64,000 nt of DNA from Cheilinus undulatus (GCF_018320785.1 NC_054867.1:30011855-30075854), one strand, 5' to 3'. Counted from the first letter of the stretch, positions 1-12,097 are shown. Notes: generated by a model from the sequence alone, not told the origin. Made by a program: numbers and translations.

Positions 1-1504
1 AAATATACAAAAAAAGTCTCTTTTTTTGTTGGATGTGTCTCAGTTAAAACAAATTGCTCTCAGGAGCTTTTATCTGTGAACCTGAATTAGAATGCAATAC
101 CACTGCTCATTTTCTTTAAAAGACAAAACCTTAAAATAAATCTAAAACTAATCTCTGGATCCTAGATATCCAGAGGTATCAAAATAAATTGAACTTGTGC
201 AAAATTAACAGTTCTTGGGCAAAAAGATGCATGTCATGCATCAGACTGTTTGACAGACATTCTCCTGAGTGCGTCATTTTTGGAGAAATGAAGCCACACT
301 TTTGACCACTTTAGTCTGTGTTTGTTACAGTTCATTAGAAATGGGTGTTAATACAGTAATAGTGTATCCTGGGGTATTAAAAAGAGCCATGGTGTTGCTT
401 TAAATAACATCATGAAGATGGTGCTCTAGGATTAGCACACATTAATAAGAAATATTAATATTAATAATAATAAAAATATGTATTTTTCCACCTGCAGCAC
501 CTCTGCCTGTATGTGAACACGCTTTAAAAGTGATCACTGAACTCCTGTTAATGATGTTGGGACAGTTTTGCAAAGGACGAACACTCACATATAGACCGGC
601 GCACAGATACTCGTGCGCCAAGGCCTTGCATGGCGCGGTGACAGCTCTGGCACTGGGGTATGGTCTTCTCTAAAGTCAAACTGTTAAACGTGCACTGCTG
701 ACTCCAATGTGATCTAAGACAACATGAGTTTAAACACACTCTAACTCTTCTTTCTGGCTGTGATCAGTGATGACAAGTTATTACGCACACTCTCAGGTGC
801 TGCATTCTGCTGCAGACATGCCAGGTACAACAGGAACCACTGAGGGTTTTTGAAAACGTTTAAACTAATCTTTACTTGTTTAATGTGAAATATAGATGAA
901 ATTAATCAGTGCTTGTTGATCATTATATACGCTAAAGTATTCTGTAACTTTTTATAAGATCATTGTAAAGTAAACTCTCAGCAGGACGAGCTCGCCATTA
1001 AAGCACAATGCAGACATAAATAACATCAGATTCCAATCTTTTTCTGTTTAAAAGCACACAGAACACCACTTCACATTACTAGATTCTATGATATTAGATT
1101 AGGATTAGGCTATGAGTTCTCATCTTCCCTCTGGGAAGAGAGGACAGGAGGGAGGAAAAAGAGCGCATGTCTGTGTCATTGAAAGAGAAAAAAGAGAAAC
1201 TTCATTTGATCCCCTGCCATGATTTAACCTGTTTTACTTGTATAATTCACTTCTCCTGCCCCTGTAAACGTCTCCTTATAAACCTGTTTTATTTTAGACT
1301 CGAAGCATTTTGATAAAGGATTAGATGAAGCACTCAAGTGTTAGTAAAAAGTGTTTTTTTAAACACCTTTTAGAGATACTGTACAGCCCAGTAAATGTTT
1401 ATTTTCTTAGCTTCTCTGTTCAGCTGACTGTCACATGCGATGCCTGTTTTTTATGGCACGCGGAGGTGCATAGGCGGAGGCATCGATAAGGGAACTGTTA
1501 AGAT
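1..1504. other. Intergenic DNA, no gene recognised
   Basis: AT-rich sequence with no convincing exon, RNA gene or named repeat. Around 540-760 there is a slightly more GC-rich patch with several CpGs, but its only open frame is short and resembles nothing I know. Confidence 0.4.
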
Positions 1505-1930
1505 GGTTCCCATCCCTATCTTGGAGTAATTTTTGCTGGCTGGCCACTCCTGGGAAGGTTCATCACTGTTCCAGTTTTTCCTCATTTGTGGATAATGGCT
1601 TTCACCATGGTTCACTGATGTCCCAAAGCTTTAGAATTGCTTTGTAACCCTTTCTAGATGTCCATGACATTGTTTCTCGTCATCTCTTCTTGAATTGCTT
1701 TAGATTGCAGTATGACATGTTGCTTTTTTTCACATAGGGCCAGGTAGGTTTGGATGTTTTTTCACTTAATAAATGAAATCATCATATAAAAACTGCATTT
1801 TGTAATTACTCAGGTTATCTACGTATATCTAATATGAAAATTTGTTTGATGACCTTATACATTTAAGTGTTGCAGATATTCAAAAAATGAAAATAAATCA
1901 GGATGAGTGCAAATACTTTTTCACAGCACT
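1505..1930 (+). mobile_element. Relic of a fish DNA transposon (Tc1-like or related)
   Basis: The text from the CTGGCCACTCCTGGGAAGG motif near 1540 to the terminal motif AAATACTTTTTCACAGCACT (1910-1929) follows a repeat that I recognise as very common in fish and amphibian genomes, including the internal phrase GGGCCAGGTAGGTTTGGAT at about 1737-1755. It ends in a transposon-type terminal sequence next to a short ATCT repeat. No intact transposase is present. The superfamily is inferred from the terminal motif only. Confidence 0.55.
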
Positions 1931-1933
1931 GTC

Positions 1934-1950
1934 ATCTATCTATCTATCTA
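1934..1950 (+). repeat. Short (ATCT)n microsatellite
   Basis: Four tandem ATCT units directly abutting the end of the transposon relic. Confidence 0.8.
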
Positions 1951-2213
1951 GGGGTAGGTTTTTAGATATATAGTCAGATATATTTGGAAAAAGGTCATAT
2001 CACTGGCTTTTGCCTTTGAAGTTCAAATGTGACTTTAAGGTCAGAGTGTTTGAATGGCTTGCTCACACACCTCCTACTTTACAATATTATTACAACAAAA
2101 GGCAGAGAGATTATGAAAGACACTTCAATACAGAAAGGTGTCACAATAAAAAAGAGAAGCAGCAAAGACCATCAACACGTGTAAAAATATGAGAATGCAC
2201 CCAAAATGTTTTA

Positions 2214-3222
2214 CAAACATAGAAACTCTTTATTACAACGGTATCTGTCACTCAGCCTTTAACCATATTTCTTTGAACACATTCATATCACTTCAGTTCA
2301 GTGGAAGTCGTTCTTTTGTTTTCATCACAGAATTAAGAAAAACAATCTCAGAATAAATCCTAACACAAACATCATTCACAGTTTGGGATATTTAGAGGTG
2401 ATGAAAAAAGAAGATGCCAAGCTTCACAAGCTTCTGATTCTGGATTGGCATGGTCGTTCAAAAACAACCTTTAAAAAAAATATCTTAAAAACCCTGTTTC
2501 CATATGTAAGAAAGAGTTTTTTTCAACCAGTCACTTCCACATATCTTATACCACACAAAACAGTTTGCTATAAAATACTTATCCATCTCTTAATCAAACA
2601 TAAGCTGAAAAATGTAGCAAAAACTGTACCTTCATTTTCAATAAAAACATCATCACACAATTCACACCTGCTGCAGTAGCCTCACAACATTAGAATAAAG
2701 TGTGCAGGAGTCATACTTGACAAAGAACAGTGCAGGGTTATAAAAGTTTTTATTTTTCCTGCACATGAGGTACTGTATAAAAAACCCTGATGAACAGGGT
2801 AGTCAATGTAATCTTCTTGGATAGAAAATTTCCACCTCTAGAAAAGAAATAAAGAAGGCAGTTACTGCATACATGTCAAAATTCTCCTCAAATAAGTCGT
2901 AACAATTAAGTAATTAAGCTCACAGTTAAAAAAAGGAAAAATGGGTGTGTTGAGTGAAACACACAACCCACAACTTAAATTGTTCTACTAAACATAACAC
3001 TATCAGCACATTTAACAAATGTGAGAAATCGATTCTGAATACAATGCAGTGCATCAAGAGAAGATTGTTTTTTAGATCTATATCCAAATACACTTATAAA
3101 TACATCACATGGCAGGAAGCTGGGTGACAAAATAATCAAAGATTTTTTTTCTTCTAAACTGATCTCCAGAAAAGTTCTGGCTTTCTTTTAAAGACATAAG
3201 CTGTGTTTGGATGAGCACCTGA
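2214..3222 (-). other. Possible 3' portion of a minus-strand transcript
   Basis: On the minus strand there is an AATAAA at 2229-2234 (seen as TTTATT on plus) followed by a T/G-rich stretch, which is a good poly(A) layout. Two strong acceptor-like sites lie upstream: a pyrimidine tract ending in AG just before 3221 and another just before 2837. The block after the first can be read for 37 codons in one phase and about 20 in another, neither recognised. It may be the distal 3' UTR of gpr61 or the last exons of an unidentified neighbour. Nothing here is proven coding. Confidence 0.25.
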
Positions 3223-4005
3223 AAAAGGAGAGCAAATTTCAGATATTATCTGTAAACAACGTGTAATTCCATGAGAGTTAGGCCACATTTGCGCCCCCTA
3301 ATCAATTATAATTGGCAGATTGAAGTAAGGGCAACTGATCCTTCATGAAAACACCACTGCCAATAAAAAGTGACAGAAGTGTTATTTTCTCAATGAAACC
3401 TCTAAATACTGTTTAGAATTTTATTGCTGCCTACTTTTCTTGATGGGATTTAATACTATTTAATTGACTAACTGGAGTTTCAGAGAAGATTGGTTTGACG
3501 GTTACAAATATAAAATCCATTAATCAAAATCTGACTTTGGTACGATTAAGATGGAGTTAGTTTATCAGTTAGTCTCCCACAATCTTAGATCAGATACAGT
3601 GCTGCAATTCTGAAAACTTCTCTGTAATTTTATTGGAATCAAGTTTATAGGGCCTACTTTATATATTTTTTCTATTTAACAAAAGACTTCAAGTTAAATT
3701 CTAATTGGTTATTTCACTGAGTCACTTACTGTACAAAGCTGAGAATATGTGGAATGTTTAAAATGTAGCAGAAATTTTCCTTTTTTCAAAACATCTCCAA
3801 CAGCCACATCACATCGTCTCATCATAAATGTTTAGGGGGGAAATCTGATGAGGCAAAGTGCAGTGAGTCACATACAATTTAAAGTCATTTAATGAAGCCA
3901 TCAGTAGAAATAGAGAATCAAGCTTTCATTGAAATCAATTCTGAAATTGTTCATATGTGATTGATTAAAATTAGGTTTATTGTAAGGAAATAAAGGCATT
4001 CAAAC
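3223..4005 (-). other. Probable 3' UTR of gpr61
   Basis: Directly downstream of the gpr61 stop on the minus strand. AATAAA signals on this strand occur at 3976-3981, 3628-3633 and 3420-3425, so short and longer 3' UTRs are both possible. No other gene is seen here. The extent is inferred only from poly(A) signals. Confidence 0.4.
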
Positions 4006-5409
4006 TTAATTGTCAGAACATATATGGTTGTTTTTCGCCTGTTCATTCTCAATAAACTCAGAAGTCTCCTCTGCAATTTGTCCAGGGATTCGAAAATCAA
4101 TTGGTATGGGCTGTCCCAGCTCAGTCGCTTGAGGCTGAGCCATGGGGCAGCCAGCCTCACCTTTAGGACTGGAGGTGCTGTGGGAGTTTTGAGGATCCAA
4201 GTTGCAGCCAGTACCCTGAAGAAATTGAAGGAAGTTCTCCTCTATGGATCCTTCACGGCTGGGCAGTCTTTCCTCCATGTCAACTCCTGCTCTACGAAAT
4301 AGACAAGGAAGATGCTTGCCCAGCTCCTCCCTTATCTGCCTGTTAAGACAGCCGTAAAAGAAAGGATTGGAGGTGAAGCAGAAGTAGCCAATCCAGGTGA
4401 CCACTTCCTCCAGAGAGGCCAGTGTAGCAGGAGGGCTGGCAGCTAGCGCTGAATACAGGTGGAAAGTGAAGTAGGGCAGCCAGCAGCAAAGGAACTGCCC
4501 TCCTACTGCTGCCAACACTGCTGCAGCTTTTCCTCCCCCAAAGGGTCGCTGTGGGGTTGCCCTTCCTGTCCCAGTCCCTGTCCCCGAGCTGGTAACCATG
4601 GTAGAGCGGCTGCTGAGAGATTCTGACCTTTGACGACGAGGTGTGTCCATCCAGGTAGGCAGAGGCCCGTGGTGCATGGCCGCTACCCGAGCCACTTTGA
4701 ACATATTGCAGTACACAACGAGAATGACCAGCAGAGGACACAGGAAATAGACCAGGGTGAATAGGACCATGAAGGCCATGCGATTTGACGCTCCACCTGT
4801 CCAGTGCAGTGAGCAGCGCCTGTGGCCCTGAGCAGGGGGAGGTGGAGCTGCCCCGCCACCTACTCCAACAACCCCATTTCCCTCTAGAAGAGGAATCCTT
4901 CCACCTTGTAGGAACCAAGCGAGCAGTGGCAGTGCAGACATGGCCAGAGCTTTGACCCAAATCCCAACCAGCACTGATGCCACGAGGCCAACAGTCATCT
5001 TTACTTCATAGCGCATAGGGTGTATGATGTAGTAATAACGCTCCACATTTATGACAGAGATAGAGAGGATGGCAGCACTAACCAGGCACACACTGAGAAA
5101 GAGGTAGCTCCGACACAGGGCTTCCCCAAAGAAGGCTCGGCTTGAGAGCATGCCAAGAGGCATGAGCACCAGGGCCGCCAGCAGGTCCACCACGCACAGG
5201 TGGAAGACAAAGGCAAACTTGTGGAGCTGTGGGGCCTTAGCGATCACTGCCATGACAGCCACATTGCCCACCACAGCCAGCAGATCTATGAGCAGCATGG
5301 CCAGCAGGGCTAGGGTCTGAGACAGAGCCCAGCCCTCAGGCAGAGAGGAGGCAGACACGTTTGACATGAGCTGTGGAGGCCGGTGGGAGGAGTTCCACAT
5401 CGGCTCCAT
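4006..5409 (-). CDS. gpr61: G protein-coupled receptor 61 (orphan class A GPCR)
   Basis: Single-exon class A receptor of 467 residues (the human protein is about 451). Seven membrane segments are visible, beginning near residues 30-55, 65-90, 100-122, 140-165, 210-235, 293-320 and 333-355. Hallmarks: ERY instead of DRY at 123-125, CWLPYF at 309-314, NPFFY (NPxxY) at 348-352, the C99/C199 disulfide pair, and N-glycosylation sites at N6 and N17. The loop-3 segment around MHHGPLPTWMDTPRRQRSES and the tail motifs SREGSIEENFLQFLQGTGC (384-402) and FRIPGQIAEETSEF (439-452) are diagnostic of GPR61. The family signals constitutively through Gs in neurons and endocrine tissue, and no natural ligand is settled. 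Unusual here is a Gly/Pro-rich insertion (about 176-194) in extracellular loop 2. M1 was chosen because no other in-frame Met leaves a complete N-terminus; M4 is possible. Confidence 0.96.
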   Translation of the reverse strand: MEPMWNSSHRPPQLMSNVSASSLPEGWALSQTLALLAMLLIDLLAVVGNVAVMAVIAKAPQLHKFAFVFHLCVVDLLAALVLMPLGMLSSRAFFGEALCRSYLFLSVCLVSAAILSISVINVERYYYIIHPMRYEVKMTVGLVASVLVGIWVKALAMSALPLLAWFLQGGRIPLLEGNGVVGVGGGAAPPPPAQGHRRCSLHWTGGASNRMAFMVLFTLVYFLCPLLVILVVYCNMFKVARVAAMHHGPLPTWMDTPRRQRSESLSSRSTMVTSSGTGTGTGRATPQRPFGGGKAAAVLAAVGGQFLCCWLPYFTFHLYSALAASPPATLASLEEVVTWIGYFCFTSNPFFYGCLNRQIREELGKHLPCLFRRAGVDMEERLPSREGSIEENFLQFLQGTGCNLDPQNSHSTSSPKGEAGCPMAQPQATELGQPIPIDFRIPGQIAEETSEFIENEQAKNNHICSDN

Positions 5410-5620
5410 TGAAGGATGGGATGAGGCAGGCAGGCAGAATCAGTCACAGGCCCATCACCCATCCTTCAAAGCCAGGAAGTACGGCCAGAAAACAATGGCT
5501 TAAAATGGGGGCAGAAGCTGCTGTGAAGTTTTGAGGACGATGTGAACATCAGGAGGTTAAGATTTTATAATTCCTGTCCATTTAGAAAGTCCTCATGTCT
5601 GCCATAAGTCATGGCCCACC
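5410..5620 (-). other. Candidate 5' UTR segment of gpr61 with splice acceptor
   Basis: On the minus strand a long pyrimidine tract followed by AG ends at 5621 (plus strand CTAAAAAAGAAGAAAGAAAC at 5621-5640), which makes a good 3' splice site about 210 bases before the gpr61 ATG. This suggests that the coding exon starts at 5620 and that an upstream non-coding exon exists. The upstream exon is not fixed: donor-like CAG|GTA motifs occur on this strand near 6930 and 8391. Confidence 0.35.
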
Positions 5621-5640
5621 CTAAAAAAGAAGAAAGAAAC

Positions 5641-8335
5641 ACAAGACAGATGAAAATAAACTATAAAGACGTGCACCTGCTTGTAGCCCCTTCATGGGAC
5701 TTCTTGGATATGACTAATCCTTCCTATAAAATGCACAAGCAAGTTGCCAGTTTCTTTTTTGCCCCTGCTACCATTAAGATTAATTAGTTCAGATGAAGTT
5801 TCATAAAATCCTTCTTAGCTTCTTAAATCTCTGTTAAGGCAATCATTCTGATAGGGTAATCCAAAGCTAGCTTTCAAACCAATTCACTCAATTCAGTGGG
5901 CATTTTTCAAGGGAGAAACTTTTTACAGTGAAATGAGTTCTGACACTCACAGATCATTGAGTAAAATAATCTGAAAAATTAGGGTTTGTGGGTTCATTTA
6001 TGATGCCCAAAGTGTCAGACTGGTGCTCTAAAACATCTTTACAGCCTTAATATTGCTGTAAAATGGTAAGCTATCTCATCTGATCCCTGTGTGAGCCACA
6101 GATGATAAACTTTTCAATCACACATCCTGCTAGTGAATGAATGCCTAAGTCCCCCCAATCATTCCTTTCACTTTACTGCCCTTTTTATCTACATAAGCAG
6201 CTGCTTTGAAAGTCTTCGTTTGCACCACTATTTTTTAAAACAAAATCAAGAATATTAAGGCCTTGCCAATATGCATACCAAGTATGTAGGTGGATTTGTT
6301 GCACTGGTTGATACTGCTTGCGTCTCTGCAAAAAGAAGCTCTGGCCCCTTAGTTTGAGTGAATTTAGGGTTTCAAATGGAAAACCTGAGGGGTATTTATA
6401 GGCTGTAGAGGCTGTCTGCATATTAACTGTGCCTTGCGATTACAGACAACAAACAGACATGGGGTGGCTGCTGCTATATTTATGTCACATCAAGGAAACC
6501 CTGTTGTTATGAATGCTGTTTGCCTGTGATAGGAAATAAAAAGCTTTGGATGTTCTTTCTCCTGTCTGTGGGTATTATAGTACAAATCAAGTTAAAAAGC
6601 TGTCTCTAATCTCCCTCATCAGCCATGAATGATCACCTTCAGTGAGCAACGTCTCTAAATCACACACAGGGGTGCTCCCAATTCAGCTGAACCCTACTGC
6701 CTGGTTTAGTCATGTCTAAGCGCCTACTCATTTATATATTCATCATTAATGCAATACACCCACTGTAAAATGCCGGCCCCACATTCTATAGATCACATCA
6801 CTGTTATGTTAAATTCCCGGCTGCACTCAGCAGTATATAATCAGCAGATTAGAGGAAAAGGGTGAGAACAAACAAGGAAAATGTTGAGGGAATCAGTGAG
6901 CAGAGAGAGGGAGCATCATGTACCTGAATCAGAGCATTTCCTGATGCAGCTGCCTGCTGTTTTGGTCTCCAAGGATAAAAACCTGGTGTAGCTCCCACTG
7001 CTGAGGTACACAGTGGACATCAATCAGTGGACCTCATGAATGCTGTTGAGGTACTTCCTTCTGTACAAGCTTATTTGTCTTCCCGTGCCTCCACCTGTCT
7101 TGTGCATCCTCCTTCCCTGGTTGATTTCAGCTGTGGCAGTGGGTATTTTTCTGAAACGATGCTGATGTGAATGCTCACAAAGACACAGCTCTTTCCCTGC
7201 TTTCCCCTCCACTCACACACAGTGACTGCAGAGATGGAGCAGGAGGCTGTAAGAAACAGGATCAGAGCTGTTGTACAGGGTCCTAGTGTCCTCACTGTAT
7301 TGCCTAATTTCATCTTATCGCTAACAGGCTGTCGTGTGATTTTGTAAAGGTTTTAGTTATTCTCAAAGAAAATCAATAGAGTCAGATTATGTTTATTTTC
7401 AAAGGGACATCATTTCTTCATCATTTAGGCAAAGACCAAATACATGTGGATGCTATCGCTAACAAGAGGAACCAATATTTGAGGTTCTGCTGAGCCTACT
7501 AACTTATTTGGTTTCAACATCAACTTAATGTGACTTCTAGTGTCATTCCTTTATTTTAAAACTCTGTACAGGGAGAGATTTTTTTTATAAATCATCCATT
7601 TCAGTGACTTTAAGACTAAGAGTTAGAGATGCAAGTCTTTCAATATCAAATTATTTAATTTGATTTCCATCTGGGGAACACAATTAGATAGAGAATTCAT
7701 TTTTGATTCAAAATGATCCCCAATTCAAAAAACATTTCCTGTTTCAGAGAGGTGCTTATTTCAGGATCTGCTCCTGTCTGATGTACACTGAGGACCTGTA
7801 AAGTATTAAAAAGCACAATCAAACATGTTCAAGATGATGTTTTTAAAATCATACATATGTAATGTTTTTATCAGCTGATTACAACAATGTCAACACAAAT
7901 AGATAAAACACAGACAAGTAAATGTGTAGGAGTAAGCAAGAAAAGTATCAGAAACTTGTTGGTGAAAAACTGCAATACATCTAAAGCCTTCACTGTTGAT
8001 GTTGTTGGAGAGCAGATGTTATGGTTTAACCCGTGACTGTGTTAACTGTCTGGCTTCAGCTTTCAAAGGTTGTCTGATTTACAATGTGTTAAAAAACAGA
8101 ATATTTTCTGATATGTATGAAATGAAAAGGCTAAACAAAGAGTCTCTTTAAGTTTTGATGTATGTTATCGAGATGCATTTGACGTCAAGTCACAAGGTAA
8201 CATGGTTACTCATTAAACCGCAACACCAGTCATTGATATGAAACAGACAATAGGTTATTTTTTTAATGTTTGTGTCAGACAGCAGTTTCTGGCTGTTCTG
8301 CTTATTTAACACCAGTTGGTGGTGTATGATGTGAA
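5641..8335. other. Intergenic or gpr61 first-intron DNA
   Basis: No coding region or repeat family was recognised. The 6600-7000 stretch is somewhat less AT-rich and could hold the gpr61 promoter, but no decisive core element is seen. A perfect CRE palindrome TGACGTCA is at 8180-8187. Confidence 0.35.
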
Positions 8336-8765
8336 CTATACATTAGCTACATTAGCCTACTTTAGCTTAGCACACTTAGACTTTCTCTTACCTGATGACT
8401 GAATCTATAGCGCTTCTTAGCACTCTGTGAGTGAAAACATGATGGGCTGCCTAACTCATCACTCCAAGGACAATGCAGGCAATAGGTCAGACACATCCAT
8501 GTCAACATCCTGATGCTAAGAGTTAGCAATGCTAATGCTAACAGCGTAGCTTACGAGCCACACAAGCACCTGCTGCATCTGTGCACCAGGAAAGTTGGAG
8601 ACAGAGCACAGAGAAATACATGCAGCAGCAGATTTGTTTTGCTCACATTAGCTGCTGTTGAAAATGTACTTAGGTTGATAGAAAGTATTTTTGAAAATAT
8701 CAACTTTTGGACTCGCTGTAGCTATTCAGAATCTTTGAAATTAAAGTTTGCGATTCTTACGTGAA
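8336..8765 (-). other. Candidate non-coding exon/donor within an AGCTAA-rich patch
   Basis: On the minus strand a consensus donor CATCAG|GTAAGAG places an exon end at 8392, so a gpr61 5' UTR exon could lie at about 8393-8760. However, the flanks (8341-8375 and 8515-8555) contain the same TTAGC/GCTAA words as the repeat family described at 22-23, 53-54, 57 and 61 kb. The patch may therefore be repeat-derived and the donor fortuitous. Confidence 0.2.
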
Positions 8766-10882
8766 GCTGTTTCCTATGAGGCCAAATGCCTGCCCCAGCT
8801 CCAACACTTGCCTGTTACTAGGTTGACTGAGAGTTTAACTAGTACTAAGGAGTTCAGTAATCACTTTTAACTAGTCAACATTTCCAGCATGGTGATCTTT
8901 TTTGCCTTCAGAAGTGAGTTCAAATAACAATCCGTGACATCAGTGAGGCATTGTCCATTTTTTAATAAAATCTATGACCAAAAGCTGTTTGTATGTTTAC
9001 TGTAATGTATTAGCAGTTGCTTAATCATCCCAGTGGTAAAACCTACAGTACACCGCAGGTCACACCTACCCATTCACACCCATTCACTCCACATTCACAC
9101 ACTGAAGGCAGAGGTTTCACAGAACTGGCCATCAGTATTGGCCAATCCCATTCAGACCCATCCATACCCGTTCACACACCACAGATGAAGCAGTGGTGTT
9201 AAGTGTCTTGTCCATGGAAACATCTGGGGCTCTTCCACTATGACTTTTGGCTGCTGATTTACTTTTCAATCAGTAATTGCCGTGCCAGGCTACCCAGAAT
9301 GGTCCTGCTCTGGCGGGTGCACTTTGAGCAGGTCCCAAGAGCATTGCACATGTTACAAACCCATTTTTTCTTTGCAAAAAAACACAAATTAGCATGCAGT
9401 GAAAGTGCTTAAAACAGGTTAGCATGTTAATGACTGTAAGACCAACTAACCAAGTTAGTTTGTTAAGTTTTACTTCAAGCAGGCAAAGGCTATAGTTTTC
9501 ACTACAGTTTTAATCCGTCCTCTCACTGGTGTGTAACACAGTCTGCAAAGCTGCATTTTCTTCTGTTGACTACAGCCTACTTGCTAGAAAATGTTTGGAG
9601 ATATTACTTCCAAGTGACCTTGTGTGTACTCTGAAGAGGGATTGTGTTCAATGTGAGACCTCACCTCCGTATCTGATCCATCATCTCCCGCTCCCCTCAC
9701 AGTTTATTTGTCAATCAGTAATCATTCAGGTTGTAATTTCATGCTTTAAAGTGCCCTCCAGTGCAAGATTTACTGAGGCGGTGAGCCATTGATTAGGCCG
9801 GGCCTCAGCCTCCACCATCCCAGCTCTTCAAACTGGGGCTCTTGTTGCCACGGTGATCTTTTTTCATATACACTCCATCTCATTGCACTGTCTGCCGAGG
9901 ACAATGAAATCTGGGCCATTATGGCTACGGCTACTGGACTGAAGGAGCGAGCATGGAGCTGCTAGCTGCTAGGGGGTTTTCATTTGCATTTGTAAGGTTC
10001 CCTGTGATCATCATACTTAACATTTGCATTTCATGTGTCACATCGCTCATCCCCTCCACTGTTAAAAAGCATGTTTTAATTTGCAGCACATAATGTGCAT
10101 GGATTGATTCATCTGGTTCACTAAAAGCATCATTATAATAATGCCACTTGTTAACTCACCAAGACTGAGTGAATATTTTACAGCACACATACAGGTTCTT
10201 CTGAGAACAACAGATATTCTATGCATATATTTGTACTTTTACACAGAAAACAACTAAACAAAAGTCTTTCAAAACTTATATCACAGACTATAACTCCATT
10301 TCATCCATGTTTCAGAGCTCTAAATTAGGATTAGTTGATTTTTATTAACAAAATAGGGATCTGCAACTGCTTTTAGAATGTAGAGAGTATGTGACTTAGT
10401 TTTCAAGCTGAAAAAAAACATGATGATTTGAATTTATCTTCTCAAATATTGATATTTACTGGCTGATGTAATTGGTCTTTTTTGGGGGGGGGGTTTAGAT
10501 GGCAATTAGTCAGAAAGGCCATGTTGACCTCCTGTCTAGAGGATCCCATGTGAGTATTGAACACTATTTTGTCTCACAAGATCAGTAAAAACACAAACTA
10601 AACGACTAAAACCAAATAACACTGGTGACCACAATACTAAAAGATTATGCTGGTGTGTTACATATATTTATTTACCAGATCAAGATCTTTCACTTGTACT
10701 GTGACACATTCTCCAGGCTTATCAGCCTTTTTTAACTATTACTATCATTTGTTGTAGAGGTTGTAGTAGTGTAGTAGCAGCAGTATTAGTAAAAGAAGTA
10801 TTCTAACAAATACAATGCAGGCCTAGAAATATATTTTGGCAAATATAATTTCAAATGAAACACAAAAATGTGTGATCTTCAT
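8766..10882. other. Intergenic DNA with an old interspersed repeat
   Basis: About 9025-9230 is CA/CCCATTCACAC-rich and includes a GTTAAGTGTCTTGTCCATGG-type phrase that I recognise from a widespread fish repeat associated with LINE/DNA elements. About 9780-10030 is GC-richer and may be conserved non-coding DNA, but that cannot be judged from one sequence. A homopolymer G run occurs at about 10485-10495. Confidence 0.35.
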
Positions 10883-11307
10883 CTTAAAGGGGACATATTA
10901 TGCAAAGATCACTTTTTCAGGCTTTTCTAACAAAAATATGTGCCCCTGGCCTGTCCACAATCCCCTCAAGTACCAGAACCCCCAGTTAGCACAGCCCCCA
11001 GGTTTGGTTGACCCTCCCTGCTTGGATGAAAGTTCCTCCCTCCTCTCCTGAGAGCCACATGTATTAAGCCACATCCATTTCCTGAGAGGGGCGGAGTCTG
11101 GGGCAGAGTCAGACAGCTCAGTAACCTTTAAAGCCACAGACACATCCACATCTCGTTCTTAACAGGGCTGGAACAGAGGATTTTTTTAGATATACAAAAA
11201 TCCCATACTGGAGTGTTTTTCAGCAACAAACTTCACAGGCATGTTTTAGGGATCTCTGAGATCAATATGAACTAGTCTTAAAAGGGTAAAATATGTCCCC
11301 TTTAAAG
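10883..11307. mobile_element. MITE with AAAGGGGACATATT-type inverted ends
   Basis: The left end reads CTTAAAGGGGACATATTATG and the right end, reverse complemented, reads CTTTAAAGGGGACATATTTT. These are near-identical terminal inverted repeats around 425 bp of non-coding DNA. I recognise this as a common teleost non-autonomous element. No clear target-site duplication was found, so the superfamily is not assigned. Confidence 0.75.
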
Positions 11308-11863
11308 AAGTCAAGTAAGATGTCATCTGTGCCTTAGAAGTCAATTGTGACACTAGTACTTCCAGCCTGTACCAAAAAAAAATAAATAAATAATTTAAAC
11401 TCACTTGTGTTGAAATATTCTGAAAATAACGAAGTGTGTGCAAAAAGCAGAATAGTGTTGTTCCTTTAGAAAAAACTACTGACTTCCTTTTAAAGTATGA
11501 CAGCTCACCCACCAGACATTAGGCAGCAGTTCCTGTCAGCACACTGAGAGTGACTGACACGTGTACAGACAAATCAGAATGTGCTTGAGTGTGCAGTACT
11601 TTAGTTAAGTTTTTCTGTTGGTTAAATAGCAACAGCTTGGCAACAACATTGCTTGGCATACACTTTACAAACAGAAGTATTAGGGCACACCAGTAAATGA
11701 ATGCATTCAGATGTTTCAATAAGACCCCTTGCCATAAAATGCAAAATCCACACAAACTGGCAGTTTCTTACAAATTACTTTATATCAATAACTTCATGTT
11801 TGATAATCTTGTCTCTGGTCTCTCTACACCTGTGCAATAAAGCATGCAACATGCAACATATCC

Positions 11864-12097
11864 CTGGTGTCGGGCCAAAACCTCCTATCTCCAAAATCAC
11901 CACTTTTCAGAGATGAAAAAAAAACACTGTATGTTTCCATGTATGAATGGTGATAGTCAGCATCTTTTTGACACTTTCATTGGTTTAAAATTCGGGAAAC
12001 CCACTGACAGATGTAAAGGGTGACCAACAGCACTGATTATGATAAAAAAAAAAAAAAAAGTGAAAAACGGAGATAGGTGGTTTTGGCCCGACACCAG
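11864..12097. mobile_element. 234-bp MITE with about 28-bp terminal inverted repeats
   Basis: The left end starts CTGGTGTCGGGCCAAAACC at 11864. The right end, reverse complemented from 12097, starts CTGGTGTCGGGCCAAAACC as well, and the match continues through CCTATCTCC with one mismatch. The interior is non-coding and holds a 16-base A run near 12043-12059. There is no obvious target-site duplication. The superfamily is unknown to me. Confidence 0.85.

Noticed and set aside
2383-2679. 98-codon plus-strand frame
   Set aside because: AT-rich, Lys/Ser/Leu-biased, with no motif; it lies opposite a likely minus-strand 3' UTR.
4343-4960. 205-codon minus-strand frame overlapping gpr61
   Set aside because: It is an out-of-frame shadow inside gpr61; the overlapping receptor frame explains all conservation.
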